The notes under the pieces are model-generated. The model saw only the letters and a program-made list of their open reading frames with translations. It was not told where the DNA came from and made no database searches. DNA of 8,456 nucleotides from contig JALSPV010000107.1 in assembly GCA_026985775.1 (NCBI GenBank), positions 1-8,456 of the forward strand. The letters run 5' to 3'. The translations under genes were made by a program, and so were the position numbers. This document shows, one piece after another, positions 5,795-8,456 of this stretch. How positions within the stretch are numbered: the first letter of the stretch is position 1; each line of letters starts with the position of its first letter. The DNA comes from Candidatus Aenigmatarchaeota archaeon. Lineage in GTDB: Archaea; Aenigmatarchaeota; Aenigmatarchaeia; Aenigmatarchaeales; SZUA-1535.

Positions 5795-6317
5795 GTGAAA
5801 AATAATTTTTTTAATTGTTATAAACGTTACTGTATGAAAAATATGTGAATTTCACGTTACATTCATATGAAAATTCACACTCTCTTCATATCTTCACATG
5901 CATGCCTGGTATATAGATGTGATTTCTATGAAGTTTCGATATTTTTCATGTGAAGGTAACATGAATTAAACGTGAAAGAACTGTTAAAAAATTGCCCAAT
6001 GGTATCCACTAATGTTACCTTATGTATTTTCATATGAATTTCATATTACCTTTGCGTGAAATACACATGAATATTCACAGAATTTGTATTATTTCACGTC
6101 ATTTTCACATGAAAGTTTCATGAAAAATAATGATGTAATCTTTAACTTAAATTTCATTTTTTCCTTTCATTTCACGTGAATATTCATTAAAATTTCACGG
6201 GCTGTGAACACTAATTATAGTTTTTGTGTCTTTCTTTGTGTATTCATGTGAAATGAAATGTACTTATGTGAAAGAAAAATGAACACAATGTGAATATTTT
6301 GTGAATATTCATGTGAA
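5790..6317. repeat. Array of eight TTCAYRTGAA dyads with helically phased half-sites
   Basis: Exact dyads start at 5790 (CG centre), 5862 (TA), 5945 (TG), 6029 (TA), 6104 (CA), 6171 (CG), 6243 (TG) and 6308 (TG). The intervals are 72, 83, 84, 75, 67, 72 and 65 bp. Between them lie single half-sites, often at 11-12 bp steps in one orientation: TTCAY at 5851, 5862, 5874 and 5885; RTGAA at 5950, 5961 and 5972; RTGAA at 6268, 6279, 6290, 6301 and 6313. Such spacing puts the boxes on the same face of the helix, as expected for cooperative binding of one protein. The binding protein is not known; the adjacent winged-helix ATPase is the obvious candidate. Confidence 0.9.
5818..5825 (-). promoter_or_regulatory. 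TATA box of the AAA+ gene
   Basis: The minus strand reads GTTTATAA, centred 27 bp before the GTG at 5794. It implies a leaderless mRNA beginning within the dyad at 5790-5799, so occupancy of that dyad should block transcription initiation. Confidence 0.5.
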
Positions 6318-6333
6318 CATAATTTCCAAAATT

Positions 6334-6341
6334 TTTATATA
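6334..6341 (+). promoter_or_regulatory. TATA box of thpR
   Basis: TTTATATA is centred 27 bp before the ATG at 6365 and only 17 bp beyond the last dyad of the array. The spacing supports 6365, not the upstream TTG at 6356, as the thpR start. Confidence 0.6.
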
Positions 6342-6364
6342 GTTTGGTGTAGAAATTGTGTTGT

Positions 6365-6922
6365 ATGCGTTGCTTCATAGCTGTTCCACTTGATAATGAG
6401 TTAAGAAAAAATGTGAAAAAAATACAGAAAAAATTTAAAATATTGGAGAATTCGCTGAAATTTGTAAAAAGTGAGAATCTGCACATAACTGTGAAGTTTT
6501 TAGGGAATGTTAATAAAACTCAGATAGAGCAGATAAAGCAAAATGTGAGAGTTGCACTTAAAAATAGAGAACCTTTTCAAATGGAAATCTGCGGGATTGG
6601 TGTATTTCCAAGTATAAATTATGTGAGAGTTATTTGGCTTGGCGTGGAAAATGGTAGAGAAGAACTCATAAAGCTCATGAAAAATGTTGACGAAAAATTT
6701 GAAAGACTTGGATTTAAAAGGGAGAAAAATTATGTTCCTCATCTTACTCTGGCTAGGGTTAAAAATGTGAGGGTTAACGAGAAAGAAAAGCTCAAAAAAC
6801 TAATTGAAGAGTTGAAAAATGTGAGAATAGGGTGTATGAAAGTAAGCACACTTGTGCTTTACAGATCTGAGCTCTTGCCAAGTGGTCCTGTTTATACAGA
6901 ACTTTTCAGGTGGGAGTTTTGA
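6365..6922 (+). CDS. thpR: RNA 2',3'-cyclic phosphodiesterase / 2'-5' RNA ligase family protein (ThpR)
   Basis: This 185-aa member of the 2H phosphoesterase superfamily has the two HxTx signature motifs, HITV at H40-T42 and HLTL at H126-T128, in the usual contexts (ENLHITVKFLG and YVPHLTLARVK). These form the bilobal active site that opens 2',3'-cyclic phosphates and, in vitro, can join 2'-5' ends of tRNA halves; the physiological substrate is unsettled. The length is normal. The ATG at 6365 matches the family N-terminus (MRCFIAV) and the TATA box 27 bp upstream; a TTG at 6356 would add only MCC. It diverges from the AAA+ gene across the repeat array and probably forms an operon with the OB-fold gene starting 8 nt after its stop. 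Confidence 0.95.
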   Translation: MRCFIAVPLDNELRKNVKKIQKKFKILENSLKFVKSENLHITVKFLGNVNKTQIEQIKQNVRVALKNREPFQMEICGIGVFPSINYVRVIWLGVENGREELIKLMKNVDEKFERLGFKREKNYVPHLTLARVKNVRVNEKEKLKKLIEELKNVRIGCMKVSTLVLYRSELLPSGPVYTELFRWEF

Positions 6923-6930
6923 GAGATGAG

Positions 6931-7278
6931 ATGCTTGTGAAAGTTAGTGCTATACTTAGCGTTGTATTTTTTCTCGTTTCACTTCACCTTTACGAGACGT
7001 CTCACACAAAAATTGTGAGTATTAACAAGAGCTATATAGGAAAAAGCGTGTGTATAGCAGGCGAAGTCATTAAGAAAACCCAAGCCGGAAAAACTTGCTA
7101 TCTATATTTTGTGAGAGATGAAACAGCTTCTATTCGCGTTTTCGTGTGCAACTATTCTAAAGCCTTTAACAGCCTTTCTGAAATAGATATCGGTGAAAAA
7201 GTGAAAATATGCGGAAAAATCGAAAAATATAGAGATTATTTAGAAATAATCCCGTTTAATGCAGAAAAACAGCAATAG
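6931..7278 (+). CDS. Membrane-anchored OB-fold protein
   Basis: This protein of about 115 aa has one hydrophobic N-terminal segment (residues 4-21, KVSAILSVVFFLVSLHLY), fitting a signal anchor or signal peptide without a lipobox. A single OB-fold domain of the tRNA_anti/nucleic-acid-binding type follows: GKSVCIAGEVIKK, YLYFVRDETASIRVFV, then GEKVKICGKIEKYRDYLEIIPF. The OB domain would lie outside the membrane if the anchor orientation is standard, which would be odd for nucleic acid binding; oligosaccharide or protein binding is possible. The ATG at 6931 is chosen, 8 nt after the thpR stop. In-frame GTG (6910) and TTG (6919) starts would overlap thpR. It is probably co-transcribed with thpR. 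The function is unknown. Confidence 0.8.
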   Translation: MLVKVSAILSVVFFLVSLHLYETSHTKIVSINKSYIGKSVCIAGEVIKKTQAGKTCYLYFVRDETASIRVFVCNYSKAFNSLSEIDIGEKVKICGKIEKYRDYLEIIPFNAEKQQ

Positions 7279-7295
7279 AATGCGTTAAACGCATT
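7279..7295. terminator. Inverted repeat between convergent genes
   Basis: AATGCGTT (7279-7286) and AACGCATT (7288-7295) form a perfect 8-bp dyad around one base, equivalent to a 7-bp stem with a TAA loop. It begins right after the OB-fold gene's TAG and contains the first bases of the winged-helix gene's stop codon. A T-rich stretch (7299-7305) follows on the plus strand. The position fits a shared terminator; an operator is less likely at this 3' location. Confidence 0.5.
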
Positions 7296-7518
7296 AAATT
7301 TTCTTCAATCTTACTATTCTTATCCCAACGAAGCGCCCGTATTCGTCCGTATACCCTATGCTTTCTACGATAGGAGAGAGTTTTTTAAGGTAAAAATGCA
7401 CTGTAGAAGCAGGTAAACCGCTTTCTCTTACAAGCTGACGAAACCACACTCCTTGAGGATACCTTTTCAACACAGCAAGAATTTTCTGTATTTTTACAGG
7501 ATCTAACTTTCTTGCCAC
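7294..7518 (-). CDS. Small winged-helix DNA-binding protein
   Basis: This protein of about 74 aa is almost entirely one winged-helix domain: KLDPVKIQKILAVLKRYPQG, then WFRQLVRESGLPASTVHFYLKKLSPIVESIG, with the recognition helix in SGLPASTVHFYLKKL, and a wing YTDEYGRFVGIRIVRLKK. It resembles small archaeal MarR/ArsR-like regulators but has no effector domain. The GTG at 7518 is preferred because a TATA-like box (7543-7550, minus strand CTTTAAAT) lies 28 bp upstream, as for other leaderless genes here. A TTG at 7533 would add five residues. The gene lies just downstream of the HAD phosphatase on the same strand, and its proposed TATA box overlaps the HAD stop codon. The target is unknown; it may act at a distance or on its own gene. 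Confidence 0.8.
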   Translation of the reverse strand: MARKLDPVKIQKILAVLKRYPQGVWFRQLVRESGLPASTVHFYLKKLSPIVESIGYTDEYGRFVGIRIVRLKKI

Positions 7519-7544
7519 AAATATATTGAACAAGGTTCAAGAAT

Positions 7545-8162
7545 TTAAAGTTTTGCTGTGAGCTTTGAAAGTAATTCTATGAAGTTATTAACGTGAATGT
7601 CTGCACAATCTATATGGTTACCTATGCTCACAGCAATGTTAGCAAACCTAAACATACTTTTGTCAAATTCCGTGTCTCCTATTGCTATAACGCATTGTGG
7701 AGAGTATTTTTCTATTAAAGCCTGCAAGAGTTTTCCTTTATTTCCGGGTGTAACCATACATTTATATCCAGTTATCTTTCCATTTTTTACAACCAAGCCA
7801 TTGCTTACTACAAAATCGAAACATAGCTTCGAAGCTATATCTCTTGCTCTCTCTTCGAGGCCAGCAGAAATTATTGCAAGTATACTTTTTTCTTTGAAAA
7901 ACCTACAAAACTGCTCTAAACCTTCTATAAATTCGTAAAATAATAGCACTTTTTTCGCTATGGAATAATCTTTTCCAAGCCAAAGCGAGACATCCTTTTT
8001 CATCCACTCTTCATAATTTATTTTTCCGCTTTCGTAAAGCCTTCTGTGTTCCTTTGCACACTCTAAAGTACCAAAGGCTTTGTGTACATCCTCCCAGCTA
8101 ACGCTTTTTGTCAGGGTACCATCCATATCGAATGCTATCAGTAATCTTTTCTCTTTCGGCAT
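7545..8162 (-). CDS. HAD-superfamily phosphatase, SerB-like
   Basis: This protein of about 205 aa has all HAD catalytic motifs: FDMDGTLT with nucleophile D12 and acid/base D14, IISAG with S99 (motif II), NKG with K142 (motif III), and IGDTEFD with D163 and D167 (motif IV). A cap of about 60-70 residues between motifs I and II (SVSWEDVHKAFG to FYEFIEGLEQF) places it in the HAD-IB group near phosphoserine phosphatase. The cap does not let me confirm phosphoserine as the substrate, so no symbol is given. The ATG at 8162 has GGTGA 8 nt upstream. In-frame GTG (8174) and TTG (8177) are alternatives, since a TATA-like box (8198-8209) is centred about 28 bp before them. It may share a transcript with the winged-helix gene and diverges from RNase P RNA. 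Confidence 0.88.
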   Translation of the reverse strand: MPKEKRLLIAFDMDGTLTKSVSWEDVHKAFGTLECAKEHRRLYESGKINYEEWMKKDVSLWLGKDYSIAKKVLLFYEFIEGLEQFCRFFKEKSILAIISAGLEERARDIASKLCFDFVVSNGLVVKNGKITGYKCMVTPGNKGKLLQALIEKYSPQCVIAIGDTEFDKSMFRFANIAVSIGNHIDCADIHVNNFIELLSKLTAKL

Positions 8163-8210
8163 TTTTCTTTTCACCAAACTTTAAGTACTCTGTAAGCCTT
8201 ATTTATTTTA
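8163..8210. promoter_or_regulatory. Divergent promoter region, HAD gene / RNase P RNA
   Basis: A plus-strand TATA-like box TTTAAGTA (8180-8187) is centred 27 bp before the predicted 5' end of RNase P RNA at 8211. A minus-strand box TAAATAAG (8198-8205) serves the HAD gene, whose transcript would begin near 8174-8177. The two promoters interlock within 48 bp. Confidence 0.5.
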
Positions 8211-8456
8211 GATGGGTCGGGAAGGGGCTTTCCGGAAAGGGTAAAAACAGATGCGCCCTTTCCGGAGAAAGCTCCGCCCACCTTTAGCTCAATAGAGCGC
8301 ACAGCAGGGGTAAAACTCTGCTGTGCGGTGCAAGGCCGAGTAGGCCCTGATGATGAAGGAGGGGCGGGTAGGCCGCTAAGACGAATGGCCTATGCTTCGT
8401 TGATGAGCGCCATGTGCGCGAAGAAGCAACAGAAGGCGGGTTGTTCCCGACCCATC
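8211..8456 (+). ncRNA. rnpB: RNase P RNA, compact form with reduced specificity domain
   Basis: This is the ribozyme RNA of RNase P, which removes tRNA 5' leaders. P1/P2 is a perfect 12-bp helix (8211-8222 with 8445-8456) that fixes both ends. P3 is a 10-bp stem (8232-8241/8256-8265). The conserved catalytic-core stretches are recognisable: GAGAAAGCTCCGCC (CR-I), GGTGCAAGGCC and GTAGGCC (CR-IV region), GGGTAGGC, and ACAGAAGGCGGGTT (CR-V). P4 pairs 8270-8272 and 8274-8278 with 8435-8442, bulging U8273. P5 is CACC/GGTG (8279-8282/8327-8330). Only 44 nt lie between the P5 strands: a 4-bp hairpin (8287-8298) and a 9-bp hairpin (8299-8307/8318-8326). The usual P7-P12 modules are not seen. Further stems are 8369-8374/8387-8392 and 8393-8398/8423-8428. 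The total of 246 nt is short. It is much more GC-rich than its surroundings. Confidence 0.93.

Larger units (their letters stand above)
5795..6364. other. 570-bp non-coding region: candidate replication origin or large nucleoprotein site
   Basis: No convincing gene lies between the AAA+ gene and thpR. The region is AT-rich and filled with TTCAY/RTGAA half-sites: 42 in the 528 bp of 5790-6317, where I would expect only a few by chance. Eight dyads TTCAYRTGAA form a ladder. An AT-rich, nearly box-poor stretch lies at 6125-6152. A 9-bp inverted repeat, AGGTAACAT (5954-5962) with ATGTTACCT (6012-6020), brackets a 49-bp segment with only one half-site. The outer ends hold the TATA boxes of the two flanking divergent genes. 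Promoter control alone would not need so many sites, so an origin, centromere or similar assembly is proposed. No canonical ORB/mini-ORB sequence with a G-string was seen. Confidence 0.55.

Noticed and set aside
5790..6317. The regular spacing of repeats at about 74 bp suggested a CRISPR array.
   Set aside because: The repeated unit is only a 10-bp dyad with variable centre, intervals vary from 65 to 84 bp, half-sites fill the gaps, and no cas gene is nearby.
5795..6364. Canonical archaeal ORB or mini-ORB elements in the intergenic region.
   Set aside because: No G-string element or the usual ORB dyad was found. The boxes are TTCAYRTGAA, so the origin proposal rests on architecture only.
6356..6364. 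Upstream TTG start for thpR.
   Set aside because: It adds only Met-Cys-Cys, which homologues lack, and the TATA spacing (27 bp) fits the ATG at 6365.
6244..6486. Minus-strand open frame of about 80 codons overlapping the array end and the thpR start.
   Set aside because: It is Phe/Asn-rich, has no recognisable domain, and is antisense to the well-supported thpR gene; it is a by-product of AT-rich DNA.
6545..7205. Repeated GTGAG/GTGAA on the plus strand within thpR and the OB-fold gene, as a possible extension of the array or a strand-biased motif.
   Set aside because: Most fall in frame as Val-Arg or Val-Lys codons of repeated VRV-type sequence, lack 11-bp phasing and contain no full dyads, so codon use explains them.
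8228..8239. The self-complementary CTTTCCGGAAAG at the start of RNase P RNA as an independent hairpin or operator.
   Set aside because: Its right half forms the longer 10-bp P3 stem with 8256-8265, which fits the RNase P fold; the local palindrome is probably only an alternative fold.

Overview
The window is archaeal chromosomal DNA, AT-rich in its coding parts. The evidence is two HMf-type histones, a single-strand binding protein of the archaeal RPA type with a zinc finger, unfused Kae1, an archaeal UPF0282 metallohydrolase and an archaeal-type RNase P RNA. Most promoters have a TATA-like box centred 26-29 bp before the start codon, which points to largely leaderless mRNAs. Histones plus this RPA suggest a euryarchaeon-like lineage. 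Lys/Glu-rich proteins and a GC-rich RNase P RNA with long perfect helices suggest a thermophile. The species cannot be named from the sequence alone.

Left part (1-3484): a Nudix hydrolase (-) and Kae1 (+) diverge from one short promoter region. Kae1 is followed by a small, apparently truncated Lrp/AsnC-type HTH gene and a histone gene (+). A class I SAM methyltransferase (-) meets the histone tail-to-tail, with a 9-bp hairpin spanning both stop codons. It diverges from a UPF0282 MBL-fold gene (+) whose ATG shares two bases with the methyltransferase ATG.

Centre (3463-6364): on the minus strand, in order of transcription, lie an AAA+ ATPase with a C-terminal winged helix, a second histone and RPA. 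In front of the ATPase is a 570-bp non-coding region, the most unusual part of the window. It holds eight copies of the 10-bp dyad TTCAYRTGAA every 65-84 bp, plus about 26 single half-sites, many repeated at 11-12 bp in the same orientation. The first dyad covers the ATPase start codon. Dense phased boxes beside an AAA+/winged-helix gene, followed by histone and RPA, look like a replication origin or another large nucleoprotein site with its own dedicated ATPase. This is inference; the boxes do not look like canonical archaeal ORB elements.

Right part (6365-8456): ThpR (2'-5' RNA ligase/cyclic phosphodiesterase family) and a membrane-anchored OB-fold protein (+) converge, through another hairpin, on a small winged-helix protein and a SerB-like HAD phosphatase (-). 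The window ends exactly at the end of a 246-nt RNase P RNA (+). Its specificity domain appears reduced to about 44 nt, and its helix P4 carries an unusual compensatory change next to the bulged U.
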